Of a DNA stretch of 64,000 nt, positions 1 through 7,902 are shown piece after piece (within the stretch, counting starts at the first letter, position 1; every line of letters begins with the position of its first letter). The stretch is from Acidobacteriota bacterium (GTDB taxonomy: Bacteria; Acidobacteriota; Terriglobia; Bryobacterales; Bryobacteraceae). A program made the translations under genes and the position numbers. The notes under the pieces were generated by a model, which was not told the origin of the DNA, did not search any database, and saw only the letters and a list, made by a program, of their open reading frames with translations. The stretch covers positions 310,001 through 374,000 of the forward strand of contig JACPNQ010000043.1 in the NCBI GenBank assembly GCA_016185425.1, given 5' to 3'.

Positions 1-1
1 C

Positions 2-973
2 CATTCGGCACAGGGCTGCGGCGGCAATCCGAACACCGCGTACACCTACGATCTGGCGACGCACAAAGTGGGAAGTTGGGGACCTGCCGGCGGAGGCATG
101 TGGGGCCGATCCGGACCGGCGATCAGCGCCAAACACGACACGATGTATACCGGCACCGGCGATGGGCGTTGGGACCCGGAAAACGGCGTCTATGGAAATG
201 GCATGATCGGCGTGCGGCAGAATGTGGAGACGAAGGCGCTGGAGCTAGTGGATTACTACGGCCCGTCGAACGCGGAGTGGCTGGTGAAGCGCGACCTGGA
301 TATGCAGGTGACGCCGACGATTTTCAACTACAAGGGCAAGGAATACATGGTGGACGCGAGCAAGGAGTGCCGCCTGTACTTCATGGATACCGAATCGATC
401 GGTGGGGACGATCATCGCACGCCGATCGAACGGACTCCCCTGATCTGCAATGAGATGGTGGACTTCGCCGAGGCCGGCATCTGGGGCTCGTTGACATCGT
501 GGGAGGACAGCAACGGGACTCGATGGGTGTTGACGCCCTTCTGGGGTCCCAAGCACTCGAAATTCAAGGCGCCGGTGGAATACGGCGTCGTGAAGAAGGG
601 CGCTATCGCTGCATTCAAAGTAGCCGACGGCGCGGATGGAAAGCCGACGCTCACTCCCGCATGGATTTCGCGCGACATGGATCAGGCGGAGCCCCCCGTG
701 ATCGCGAATGGTGTTGTTTTCGCGTACGGGAGCGGCGAGAATACGGCGCAGGCGTTCCCGGATGTGGGCCTGGATTTCCGTCTGGAGCGGCGGGCGCCGA
801 AGTCGACGCACGCGGTGCTGTTCGCGCTCGATGCGCAGACGGGCAAAGAGCTTTGGAACAGCGGGACGCAAATTGAAAAATGGAACCACTGGAGCGGATT
901 GGCGGTAGCCAACGGGCGGATCTACATCAACACGTTCGACGGCTACCTGTACTGTTTCGGCCTGCGGAAATGA
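2..973 (+). CDS. PQQ-binding-like beta-propeller protein, 5' partial
   Basis: The frame is open to the left window edge, so the N-terminus is missing; about 323 residues are visible. The last blades are clear: a stretch reading FALDAQTGKELWNSG near residue 285 is the standard quinoprotein-propeller blade motif, and the protein ends with a closing blade GYLYCFGLRK. Family knowledge: such repeats occur in PQQ-dependent alcohol/sugar dehydrogenases and in BamB-like folds, usually in the periplasm. The visible part has no cytochrome c motif. It overlaps the next gene by 4 bases (ATGA), so the two are probably co-translated. Substrate cannot be told from this fragment. A GTG at 68 would be an internal start but there is no reason to prefer it, since the reading frame and the fold clearly continue upstream. 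Confidence 0.8.
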   Translation, partial: HSAQGCGGNPNTAYTYDLATHKVGSWGPAGGGMWGRSGPAISAKHDTMYTGTGDGRWDPENGVYGNGMIGVRQNVETKALELVDYYGPSNAEWLVKRDLDMQVTPTIFNYKGKEYMVDASKECRLYFMDTESIGGDDHRTPIERTPLICNEMVDFAEAGIWGSLTSWEDSNGTRWVLTPFWGPKHSKFKAPVEYGVVKKGAIAAFKVADGADGKPTLTPAWISRDMDQAEPPVIANGVVFAYGSGENTAQAFPDVGLDFRLERRAPKSTHAVLFALDAQTGKELWNSGTQIEKWNHWSGLAVANGRIYINTFDGYLYCFGLRK

Positions 974-1683
974 CGTTGCGGCTGGCGGTAATGCTTGCGG
1001 CACTGGCAGGGCTTTTGCCGGCGCAGGCGACCACGGCGCAGTTGGAAGAAGAGAACGCCAAGTATCTGCGGTTGCTAAGCGACTGGGGCGGACTGGTGCG
1101 CTATGGGAGCGAAAACGCAGAATTGCGGCCGCCCGCCCCCGGCGTGAACCGAGTGGTGTTTTTCGGCGACGACGTCTTCGAGAAGTGGGATACTTTCTTT
1201 CCCGGCAAGCCGTATCTGAACCGCGGGATTACGCACCAGGCGACACCGCAGATGCTGGTGCGCTTCCGGCAGGATGTCATTTCCCTGAAGCCGAAAGTGG
1301 TGGTCATCATGGGCGGCACGAACGACTTCGCCGGCTATGCGGGACCGGCCACGGAGGGAACGATCGCCGAGAATATGGAGACGATGGTGGAGTTGGCGAA
1401 GCTGCATGGGATTAAGGTTGTACTCGCTTCGGTGACGCCGATCTGCGACTGTTTTGAGCAGTTGTCCGCGCGGCGTCCACAGGGGAAGATCATCGGCCTG
1501 AATGGGTGGCTCAAACGCTATGCAGCCTCGGCTGGGGCCGTTTATGCGGACTTTTATTCCGTGCTGGCGCAGGGCCGGAACATGCGGCAGGAGTTGACCG
1601 TCGACGGCTTGATACCCAATGAAAAAGGGTATGCGTTGATGGCGCCCGTGGCGGAGAAGGCGATTGGGGAGGCGCTGCGGTGA
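970..1683 (+). CDS. Secreted SGNH/GDSL-fold protein lacking catalytic Ser and His
   Basis: 237 residues with an N-terminal signal peptide (about residues 1-20, ending LLPAQA). The SGNH order is easy to follow: block I FFGDDVF at 65-71, block II Gly in NRGITHQATPQM at 84-95, block III GGTNDF at 115-120 and the terminal block DGLIPN at 212-217. Family members of this type carry GDS in block I and DGLHPN at the end. Here the nucleophile position is Asp68 and the His position is Ile215, so both key catalytic residues are missing while the oxyanion-hole Gly and Asn remain. It is therefore probably a non-hydrolytic, perhaps carbohydrate-binding, relative. Start ATG at 970 overlaps the stop of the propeller gene, implying translational coupling. 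Confidence 0.85.
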   Translation: MTLRLAVMLAALAGLLPAQATTAQLEEENAKYLRLLSDWGGLVRYGSENAELRPPAPGVNRVVFFGDDVFEKWDTFFPGKPYLNRGITHQATPQMLVRFRQDVISLKPKVVVIMGGTNDFAGYAGPATEGTIAENMETMVELAKLHGIKVVLASVTPICDCFEQLSARRPQGKIIGLNGWLKRYAASAGAVYADFYSVLAQGRNMRQELTVDGLIPNEKGYALMAPVAEKAIGEALR

Positions 1684-2514
1684 TCAGTCAATAGACACCG
1701 CCGGACGCTGGCCGGCCTCGTCCTTTGCCGGAGCCGGAGGAATCTCGATTTTCTGGTCCTCAATCGTGAACGTCATCTCCACCGAAGTCCCGCTACGATG
1801 TGTCTGGATGGCGGACATCACCTCGATGAATTGACGTATTTCCTGAGGCGCTGACTGCTGTGCGAAGGCAGGCAGCCAGCGCACGAGGGCCGCCGCCGTG
1901 TCCGCATCCTCACTTGTAGCAAGAGTGGCAGAGGCATAGAACTGGTGGATCCCGCCGAGGCGAACGCCGCCGGACACTTCTCGCACGCTGGCTCGCAACA
2001 GATCCCACTGTGTCAGCGGTGGCGGCGCGATCCCCTTCCCGCCGCGCTCCGGCAGCGGGTCCAGAACGACGGCCCAGGCGTCGTAGGAAGCTGCCAGTTG
2101 CTGAACCTTTTCGGCCAATGGGCTTGGTTTTTGCCCGGCGTCTTTCCATGCGGCGAGAGCAACACGCACCACCTCCGGCTTGCCCTCGAAGCGAATGCCC
2201 GGCTCAACGGAGATCGAGGTCCAATTTTCGTCACCCATCAGGGCCGGTTCATGGAACTCCCCAAAAGTGACGGCGAGTTTCTGGTGGGACCGGTCCTTGA
2301 TGATGACAACCCGGTCGATGCGATTCACTGCGGCGTCCGCCCGAGAATCGTCAAGCGTCTCCGTATGTTTGGCAAGCCGTGTGCCCTCCAGCCGCCGCAG
2401 CTCGGCTCCCGCCACCATCTGCGTATCGGCAGTGATCAGCCTGAGTATTCTCGTGTCGAGCTCCGCGCCCGCGGCCACTGGAATCATTGCTACGGCAAGC
2501 AAGATGACTTTCAT
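1684..2514 (-). CDS. Secreted protein of unknown function, paralogue A
   Basis: 276 residues starting with a signal peptide (MKVILLAVAMIPVAAGA). I do not recognise a named domain. It is clearly paralogous to the next gene upstream on the minus strand: both have a D-x-RILRLIT stretch just after the signal peptide, a (A/S)YD(A/S)W motif around the middle, and a GG(I/V)RxGxxHQ-like stretch followed by a segment on SED residues. The last 30 residues are charged and Pro-rich. A ribosome binding site GGAGG lies 6 bases before the ATG. An ECF-type promoter-like element sits immediately upstream (2532-2560). It converges with the SGNH gene, whose stop it abuts. Probably a periplasmic or surface protein made under a stress or envelope response; function unknown. 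Confidence 0.75.
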   Translation of the reverse strand: MKVILLAVAMIPVAAGAELDTRILRLITADTQMVAGAELRRLEGTRLAKHTETLDDSRADAAVNRIDRVVIIKDRSHQKLAVTFGEFHEPALMGDENWTSISVEPGIRFEGKPEVVRVALAAWKDAGQKPSPLAEKVQQLAASYDAWAVVLDPLPERGGKGIAPPPLTQWDLLRASVREVSGGVRLGGIHQFYASATLATSEDADTAAALVRWLPAFAQQSAPQEIRQFIEVMSAIQTHRSGTSVEMTFTIEDQKIEIPPAPAKDEAGQRPAVSID

Positions 2515-2531
2515 CGTAAGCCTCCGCCATC

Positions 2532-2560
2532 TTGGACAACGGCGGCTTGAGAAAGGTTCC
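2532..2560 (-). promoter_or_regulatory. ECF-sigma-like promoter element 1
   Basis: Read on the minus strand, GGAAC (2560-2556), an 18-base spacer, then GTCCAA (2537-2532). This matches the general ECF-sigma pattern GGAAC/GTC. The same element with the same spacing lies before the next gene and a variant before the third. The predicted start of transcription would give only about an 11-base leader, which is short and lowers certainty. Confidence 0.45.
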
Positions 2561-2564
2561 TGAC

Positions 2565-3302
2565 TTACTTGTGGCCGGCATCGAACTTATCATCCGGCAG
2601 CGAAAACGTAACTTCCAGTAAGCTGCCGTTCCGCCGAGTCTGCAGATCTTCTATGGCCTCGCAAACCTCGGCGACTCCGCCACTCTCGGAGCGCTTGCCG
2701 ATCGCCGGCAACAGGCTGACGATCGAGCCGGCCGCCCACGCATCCTCACTCCTGGCAAACCGCGCCCAGGCGTGAACCTGGTGCACGGCGCCATAGCGAA
2801 TCCCCGCGGAAAACTCAGTCATGCTGTCCCTGAAGCGATCCAAGCTGGCCAATGGAACAGGGATCAGGTCCTTCCATTCGTCACTCCGCAATGGATAGAG
2901 CGACACGACCCAGGAGTCATACGAACCGCCCAACTCCCGCGCCTTTTGTGCCAATGGCACGATGCCGCCGGCCGGCGCTCTCCAAGCGGCCTGCGCCGCC
3001 CGCACAAGATCCGGCGGTCCTTCGAACTTCACGCCGGGCTCAAATGCAAAATGGAATGCACCGAGAGAAACCGTCATTTCCCGGTTGTCCCTGTATGTAA
3101 TGGTCACCGACTGGCGGACTCGCGAGTCTTCCGGCGCGCCATCGCTGGACACAAGGCGAGCCGCCAGCCGCGTACTCCGCAATCGCCCTTCGTCCGAGCC
3201 GGAGACGGATTGCACCGTGGGCGTTATCAAGCGCAGAATACGCGCATCCGGTTCCGCGGCCAGCGCCGCGAACACCGCAAGTGTGAATAGGATTGCGCGC
3301 AT
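2565..3302 (-). CDS. Secreted protein of unknown function, paralogue B
   Basis: 245 residues, signal peptide MRAILFTLAVFAALAA. Tandem paralogue of the 1684-2514 gene: shared motifs are DARILRLITPT after the signal peptide, GSYDSWVV near residue 130, and AGIRYGAVHQVHAWARFARSED around 165-190. It lacks the Pro-rich tail of the neighbour. No catalytic motif or known family is recognised. A good GGAGGG ribosome site precedes the ATG. The spacer to the downstream paralogue (50 bases) contains its own promoter-like element, so the two are likely separate transcription units under one regulator rather than a single operon. Confidence 0.72.
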   Translation of the reverse strand: MRAILFTLAVFAALAAEPDARILRLITPTVQSVSGSDEGRLRSTRLAARLVSSDGAPEDSRVRQSVTITYRDNREMTVSLGAFHFAFEPGVKFEGPPDLVRAAQAAWRAPAGGIVPLAQKARELGGSYDSWVVSLYPLRSDEWKDLIPVPLASLDRFRDSMTEFSAGIRYGAVHQVHAWARFARSEDAWAAGSIVSLLPAIGKRSESGGVAEVCEAIEDLQTRRNGSLLEVTFSLPDDKFDAGHK

Positions 3303-3320
3303 GATTCGCCCTCCGCGATG

Positions 3321-3349
3321 TTGGACGGCGGCGTTTGCAATAAGGTTCC
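3321..3349 (-). promoter_or_regulatory. ECF-sigma-like promoter element 2
   Basis: Minus strand: GGAAC (3349-3345), 18-base spacer, GTCCAA (3326-3321), the same two boxes and spacing as at 2532-2560. The spacer also shares a CGCCGCC run with the third copy. Lies 19 bases before the ATG of the paralogue B gene. Confidence 0.5.
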
Positions 3350-3353
3350 CGGC

Positions 3354-3935
3354 TTACTGCGCCGGCGTCACCGAGTAAGTGGCCGAGAGCGATACCGAAA
3401 GGGCCGGACCCGACGGCACAATAGTGGGCGCGGAGAGACTCACAACAGCTCCCAAAGTCGCGTTCATCGCCTGCGCCAACGTACCGGCGCGCTGCTTGGC
3501 GAGGTTGAGTAGGGCCGGCATGGCGGCTTGGAGCGCCGAGGAGACCTCATCATCGGTGGGAACGAACACAGTCGACCAGCCAAGCGCCTGCGAATTGGAG
3601 TTGGAAAGCGTCCGCTGGATGGCGATCAGCTTGTCACGCATCGCGGTGAATTGGCCCGCCGGAACCGGTGTCGTGAAAGTGTAGGTTGTGACCACGAAGC
3701 CCTGGCTGATGGAAACGCTAACATTGCTGAGTTGCGAAGCGGCAACGCCGGCGGAGCTAAGCGCACCGACGGCCGAATCGACCGTGGTGGCTGAGCCGGC
3801 ATCGAGGAATTGAATATTGAATACCGCATTGCCCGTTGTGATGGATTGAGAAATCGAGACGCTGGCCTGGACCGTATTTGGCTGTTGCGCAAAAAGTGCG
3901 GCGGAAAAAGCGAGACCGAGTATAACGAAACGCAT
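3354..3935 (-). CDS. Secreted SIMPL-like (DUF541-like) protein
   Basis: 193 residues from ATG 3935, chosen because it gives a clean signal peptide (MRFVILGLAFSAALFAQQ) and has GGAG 6 bases upstream; an open frame continues 19 codons further up but carries no signal. The mature part has an N-terminal segment with paired strands (VSISQSITTGN), a region like the SIMPL pattern in which 'derived variables' are compared (GVAASQLSNVSVSI), a helical segment RDKLIAIQRTL, and a segment LAKQRAGTLAQAMNATLGAVVSLSAP that resembles the SIMPL 'RAxxLAxAxGxxLG' stretch. SIMPL/DUF541 proteins are periplasmic and of uncertain role. The assignment is by eye and moderate. It has its own ECF-like promoter variant at 3962-3990. 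Confidence 0.65.
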   Translation of the reverse strand: MRFVILGLAFSAALFAQQPNTVQASVSISQSITTGNAVFNIQFLDAGSATTVDSAVGALSSAGVAASQLSNVSVSISQGFVVTTYTFTTPVPAGQFTAMRDKLIAIQRTLSNSNSQALGWSTVFVPTDDEVSSALQAAMPALLNLAKQRAGTLAQAMNATLGAVVSLSAPTIVPSGPALSVSLSATYSVTPAQ

Positions 3936-3961
3936 GAGTGCTCCTTGCATAAATCGTATCG

Positions 3962-3990
3962 TCTGACGGCGGCGTTTGGAAGGAGTTACC
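3962..3990 (-). promoter_or_regulatory. ECF-sigma-like promoter element 3 (variant)
   Basis: Minus strand: GTAAC (3989-3985), 17-base spacer containing AAACGCCGCC, then GTCAGA (3967-3962). Weaker in the -35 box than the other two but with the same spacer core. It overlaps the ribosome-binding region of the divergent gene at 4000, so the two could affect each other. Confidence 0.35.
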
Positions 3991-3999
3991 ATCTACCGC

Positions 4000-5199
4000 A
4001 TGCGACCTTCGAAGCCCGATTCGGAATCCGCCCGCGCGGCCCTGAGCCACGAAGCGATGCTTTCGTTCGACTCGATGGAAGGCGTCTACGAATCGCCCGT
4101 CGTAATGCGGCGCACGGAGACGGCGCCGGTGGCAACCGCGCGGCCGTGGATCGAGCGCGGGCTGATTCCGCTGGTTGTGGCTCTTGCCTACGGTGTGCAC
4201 TACCTGCCGTTCGCGCCGTTCCAGGTGGATTCGGCGCACGGCCTGCGGCGGCCGTTGAGCGCCGCCATCCTGGCCATCCTCATCGGTATTTTAGTGCACG
4301 GCCGCGGCTGGGTGACTCCCGCTGTGCAGGAGGACTGCCGGCGGCTGGTAAAAAGACTCATGCCCGCCCTGATTGTGCTTACTGGGGCGGGGTTGAACCT
4401 TGCGCGCTTCGGGGAGATTGGGGCCACGGCATTTTTCATCACCGCCGCTTGCATCGTATTCGCGTTCGGTCTCTCGATGGTTTTCGGCCGGCTATGCGGC
4501 GCACAACCGAAGATGTCGATGCTGATCGGCGCGGGCACGGCGATCTGCGGAACCAGCGCCATCGTCGCCACAGCTCCGGTAATTCGCGCCGAGGACGACG
4601 ACGTGGCGATCTCCGCCGGCGCCGTAAATCTGCTTGGGTTGGCGCTGATGATTGCGTTCCCGCTGGCGGGCGCACTCCTGCAGCTCTCGCAGGAACAGTT
4701 CGGCGTCTGGGCGGGCACGTCCATTCAAGCAGTGCCGCAAGTGGTGACATCCGCGTTCGCGTTCGGGGAAGACGCGGGGTCGCTCGCCACGCTGGTCAAG
4801 CTGGTGCGCGTGACGCTGCTGGCGCCTTTTCTGATCCTGTTGGCGGTCGTTTATGCGGACAAGCGGTCCGACTACCGGGTGCGGCCGTCGAAAATGATCC
4901 CGTCGTTCCTATGGGGATTCCTGCTGCTGGCCGTGTTGACGACCGTCCAGCTTTTCCCGACGCTTCACTTCCAGCTCGCGGCGTGGGCCCCGGCGGCCGT
5001 ACGGGAGTTTCGCGTCTCGCTGTCCAGCGTACTCGTGGACGCCGGCAACGTTCTGCTCACCGTCGTAATGGCGGCCATGGGTATGGAGGCGAGCGTCCGC
5101 AGCATGCTTTCCGCCGGCCGCCCGGCGTTGTTGACCGGCTTGCTGGCGTGCTTGGCGCTCGCCGGATTCAGCCTGTTGCTGATCAAACTTACGCTCTGA
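4000..5199 (+). CDS. UPF0324/YeiH-family putative sulfate exporter
   Basis: 399 residues from ATG 4000. A TTG eight codons upstream is in frame but lies on top of the AGGAG sequence, so ATG 4000 is preferred even though the AGGAG-to-ATG spacing is long. The first 60 residues are hydrophilic; after that about ten hydrophobic helices follow. Family-typical stretches are visible: LMPALIVLTGAGLNL, GxxxxxCGTSAIVATAPVI around 190-205, and QAVPQVVTSAFAFGEDAG around 255-270. UPF0324 (TIGR00698) proteins are inner-membrane permeases; members are linked to sulfate or taurine metabolism, but transport of sulfate is mostly inferred. No sulfur genes are nearby, so the substrate is open. Confidence 0.82.
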   Translation: MRPSKPDSESARAALSHEAMLSFDSMEGVYESPVVMRRTETAPVATARPWIERGLIPLVVALAYGVHYLPFAPFQVDSAHGLRRPLSAAILAILIGILVHGRGWVTPAVQEDCRRLVKRLMPALIVLTGAGLNLARFGEIGATAFFITAACIVFAFGLSMVFGRLCGAQPKMSMLIGAGTAICGTSAIVATAPVIRAEDDDVAISAGAVNLLGLALMIAFPLAGALLQLSQEQFGVWAGTSIQAVPQVVTSAFAFGEDAGSLATLVKLVRVTLLAPFLILLAVVYADKRSDYRVRPSKMIPSFLWGFLLLAVLTTVQLFPTLHFQLAAWAPAAVREFRVSLSSVLVDAGNVLLTVVMAAMGMEASVRSMLSAGRPALLTGLLACLALAGFSLLLIKLTL

Positions 5200-6030
5200 T
5201 TACTTCTTCTCCGCGAGGTCCCCATACAGCTCCGGCCTGCGGAAAGGCAGCATGGAGTGCTTGCGCTTTGGATTTACCGACATGCGAGCCGTCACGATCT
5301 GGTCGCCCTCGCCCTTGTTCTGCGCGAGTATCTTGCCGCCAGAATCGATCAGCAGCGCGCGTTGCGGATGGACAAAGGCGATATTGACGCCGTTCTCATA
5401 GGCACGGACACGCATCATGATGTCGTTCATTTCGCCGTAGCTGCCCCACGACGGAATGAAGATTGTGTCCGCGCCCTTCAGCGCGAGCGTGCGCGCCGTC
5501 TCCGGAATCTGGCGGTCAAAACAGATCAGCGCGCCCCATTTGCCGTGCTCGCTTTCCATCACGGGAAAAGACGTGCCCATCGTGTTGAAGGGCTCATCGG
5601 CCAGCGTGTGGCTCTTCGAATAATGCAGCGCCACTGCGCCCGCGGGGGAAAACATGACGGCCGAATTGAACACCTTCCCATCTCGCCTTTCCGCAAAGCC
5701 GAGCATCAGGTAGACGCGCAACTCCTTGGCGAGCAGGCGAATGCGCGTGAGCAATGCGCCATCGAGATTCTCCGGCGCCTCTGCGGCATAGCGCTTTTCG
5801 GTGAGGTCCGGGATGCGCTTGTCGTTGCCGACGTAACCCTCCAGATAGCCCCCCGGCGCAACGATAACCTGTGCGCCCTGCGCCGCGGCCTGGCGCGCGT
5901 AGCGTTCGAACTTAGCAACATTGGCCTCCTTCGCCCACGGTTCCGGCATGATGCTGAGCGCGGCGACAACGTAACCGGAGTCCGCGGCGGATAGAGTCAT
6001 GGCGAGGAGTGTTGCGGCAAGCAGACGCAT
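5200..6030 (-). CDS. Secreted carbon-nitrogen hydrolase (nitrilase fold)
   Basis: 276 residues with a signal peptide (MRLLAATLLAMTLSAADS). The nitrilase Glu-Lys-Cys triad can be placed: Glu in GGYLEGYVG (about 64), Lys in LHYSKSHT (about 138) and Cys in ALICFDRQIPE (about 171). The length fits the nitrilase superfamily, whose members hydrolyse amides, nitriles or carbamoyl groups. Export is unusual, since most members are cytoplasmic. In the Glu position the usual PE is replaced by LE within a Gly-rich loop. Substrate unknown. The gene's stop abuts the stop of the UPF0324 gene (convergent, no gap), and its ATG lies 27 bases from the divergent DinB-like gene. Confidence 0.82.
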   Translation of the reverse strand: MRLLAATLLAMTLSAADSGYVVAALSIMPEPWAKEANVAKFERYARQAAAQGAQVIVAPGGYLEGYVGNDKRIPDLTEKRYAAEAPENLDGALLTRIRLLAKELRVYLMLGFAERRDGKVFNSAVMFSPAGAVALHYSKSHTLADEPFNTMGTSFPVMESEHGKWGALICFDRQIPETARTLALKGADTIFIPSWGSYGEMNDIMMRVRAYENGVNIAFVHPQRALLIDSGGKILAQNKGEGDQIVTARMSVNPKRKHSMLPFRRPELYGDLAEKK

Positions 6031-6057
6031 CTTGACCGGAACTATATCATTGTCTAC

Positions 6058-6567
6058 ATGAGAAACCCATGGTTCGCGGCGACGCTCTTGTTTTTGCCGG
6101 TATTTGCCCAGGCGCAGGAGTACGGGCAGGGCTGGCTACCCGAGTTCAACCATGCATCGAAACAGATACTGGCGCTGGCGGAGGCGACGCCGGCCGGGAA
6201 GTTCTCCTGGCGGCCGGCGCCGGGCATACGCTCGATCAGCGAAGTGTACATGCACATCGTGAAGGGGAACTTCATGCTGTTGACAACGGCGACCGGCACT
6301 GCACCGGCGGTCTACGCGAAGCTGCCCCAAGACTTCGAAAAGTCGGTCACGGACAAACCCGCGGTGATCCAGTGGCTGAAAGATTCGCAAGAGGCGGTTC
6401 GTGCGGCCTATCCTAAGGCGAACATGACCAAACAGGTGGACTTCTTCGGCAGGAAGACGACCGCGGAGGCCGTCTTCCTGCGTCTGCTGGTGCACAGCCA
6501 TGAGCATATGGGTCAGTCAATCGCTTACGCTCGCATGACGGGCGTTGTGCCGCCATGGTCGAAATGA
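6058..6567 (+). CDS. Secreted DinB-like four-helix protein
   Basis: 169 residues, signal peptide MRNPWFAATLLFLPVFAQAQ. The DinB/YfiT metal-binding pattern is present: His in SEVYMHIV (about 64) and the pair in LLVHSHEHMGQ (about 143-147), with the characteristic HxxEHxxQ-like turn before the final helix. Most DinB-family proteins are cytoplasmic thiol-S-transferase-like or of unknown role; acidobacterial genomes hold many exported copies. Function here cannot be narrowed. Divergent from the nitrilase-fold gene with a 27-base spacer. Confidence 0.82.
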   Translation: MRNPWFAATLLFLPVFAQAQEYGQGWLPEFNHASKQILALAEATPAGKFSWRPAPGIRSISEVYMHIVKGNFMLLTTATGTAPAVYAKLPQDFEKSVTDKPAVIQWLKDSQEAVRAAYPKANMTKQVDFFGRKTTAEAVFLRLLVHSHEHMGQSIAYARMTGVVPPWSK

Positions 6568-6589
6568 ATGTCAAATGAGGTTGTCGCCG

Positions 6590-6622
6590 GGGAATAAGCG
6601 CGATATCCTCTCAGTTATTCCC
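6590..6622. promoter_or_regulatory. Inverted repeat upstream of PLP-enzyme gene
   Basis: GGGAATAA (6590-6597) and TTATTCCC (6615-6622) are perfect 8-base inverted arms with a 17-base spacer, in the 96-base gap before the gene at 6664. It could be an operator for a dimeric regulator or a weak hairpin after the DinB-like gene; there is no T-run, so a simple terminator is less likely. Confidence 0.35.
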
Positions 6623-6663
6623 ACGTCCGGCAGAATGGAAATCCACTTCAGGAGATCGCCGCA

Positions 6664-7902
6664 ATGAATTCCCGCCGCCAGTTTCTCGCCGCCAACGCCA
6701 GTGCGTTGCTGGCTCCGATGCTCTCCAGCGTCGCCCGCGCCAACACGAAGAACTATCCATACGCCGAGTTCGAGCAGCGTATCGCCAAAAAAGATTTCCG
6801 CGGCATGACGAAGGAAACCCTTCCGACGCCATGCATGGTGGTGGACATCGACCTGTTCGAAAAGAACTTGAAGACGATGGCCGACTACGCCAAGACCGCA
6901 CCGATCTACCTGCGTCCACACGTGAAGGTGCACAAGAGCGTCGACATCGCCAGACGGCAGATGGCGCTGGGTGCCATCGGCATCACGGCTGCGACGATCG
7001 CTGAATCGGAACTGATGTCCCACGGCGGCATTAAAGGCGTCCTGTGGACCAAGCAGCCGGCGAGCACGAACAACCTGATGCGCGCCATCGCATTGACAAA
7101 GAAAGACCCCACGTTCATGTTCGTCGTGGACGATTTCGCCGTAGCCGCGAATGTCGAAGAAGCAGCCGCGGCGGCGAAAGTGAAGGCGCGCGTGGCTGTG
7201 TCGGTGTTCGCGGGGTTGACGCGGCAGGGCATCGCCAACGGCATGCCGGCGCTGGAATTGGCGCAAAAGGTGGCGTCGTCGAAGAACATCAGCTTTGAAG
7301 GCTATATGGCCTATTCGGGCGCCGCATCGCATACCAAGGGCTGGGAAGCCCGCAAGAAGCGATCGCAGGATGACCTCGCCGGCGTGAATGAGACGGTCGC
7401 GCTATCGAAGAAAGCCGGCCTGGAAGTGAAGATCGTCAGCGGAGGGTCGACAGGCACGTACAACATGGACCACGAGTTCGGGTTGACAGAGCTCGAGTGC
7501 GGTTCATACGTGTTTATGGATTCGATCTACCGCACGGTAGGCGGCAAGACGAATGATGCGGTATACACGGACTTCGATAACTCGCTGTCGGTGATTACGA
7601 GTGTCGATAGCAAACATCATCCCGGTCAGGTAACAACCGACTACGGCAACAAGGCAATGGCCCAGTTAACCGATACCGTGAAGGGCATGTCGTGGCTGCA
7701 AGTCGACAAGCAGGGCGCCGAGTACGGGTTGTTGAAATGGAAGGACGGCGGCGGCGAGATCAAGGTCGGCGACCGCGTGGAGATCTTCTGCAGCAACCTC
7801 GACATGAGCACGAACTGCTACGACCGCTACTACATCGCGAAAGGCAACGACATCGTCGATGTGTGGCCGATCATGGGCCGCGGCGGCGCCGCGCAACGCT
7901 AA
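6664..7902 (+). CDS. Tat-exported DSD1/D-threonine-aldolase-like PLP enzyme
   Basis: 412 residues. The N-terminus SRRQFLAANAS is a twin-arginine signal. The fold-type III PLP barrel starts at TPCMVVDIDLFEKNL (about 55), and the PLP lysine sits in LRPHVKVHKS (about 82-91), as in alanine-racemase-N and D-threonine-aldolase/D-serine-dehydratase enzymes. The C-terminal domain ends in the family block VEIF...YDRYY. In characterised relatives this block carries a metal-binding His plus Asp or Cys; here the aligned stretch reads CSNLDMSTN, so His appears replaced by Asn while Asp is kept. A D-amino-acid or hydroxy-amino-acid substrate is plausible; activity may differ. Ribosome site AGGAG lies about 9 bases before ATG. 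Confidence 0.82.
   Translation: MNSRRQFLAANASALLAPMLSSVARANTKNYPYAEFEQRIAKKDFRGMTKETLPTPCMVVDIDLFEKNLKTMADYAKTAPIYLRPHVKVHKSVDIARRQMALGAIGITAATIAESELMSHGGIKGVLWTKQPASTNNLMRAIALTKKDPTFMFVVDDFAVAANVEEAAAAAKVKARVAVSVFAGLTRQGIANGMPALELAQKVASSKNISFEGYMAYSGAASHTKGWEARKKRSQDDLAGVNETVALSKKAGLEVKIVSGGSTGTYNMDHEFGLTELECGSYVFMDSIYRTVGGKTNDAVYTDFDNSLSVITSVDSKHHPGQVTTDYGNKAMAQLTDTVKGMSWLQVDKQGAEYGLLKWKDGGGEIKVGDRVEIFCSNLDMSTNCYDRYYIAKGNDIVDVWPIMGRGGAAQR

Noticed and set aside
3810..5387. 525-codon plus-strand frame over the UPF0324 gene
   Set aside because: Arg-rich out-of-frame translation; the membrane protein frame is the real one.
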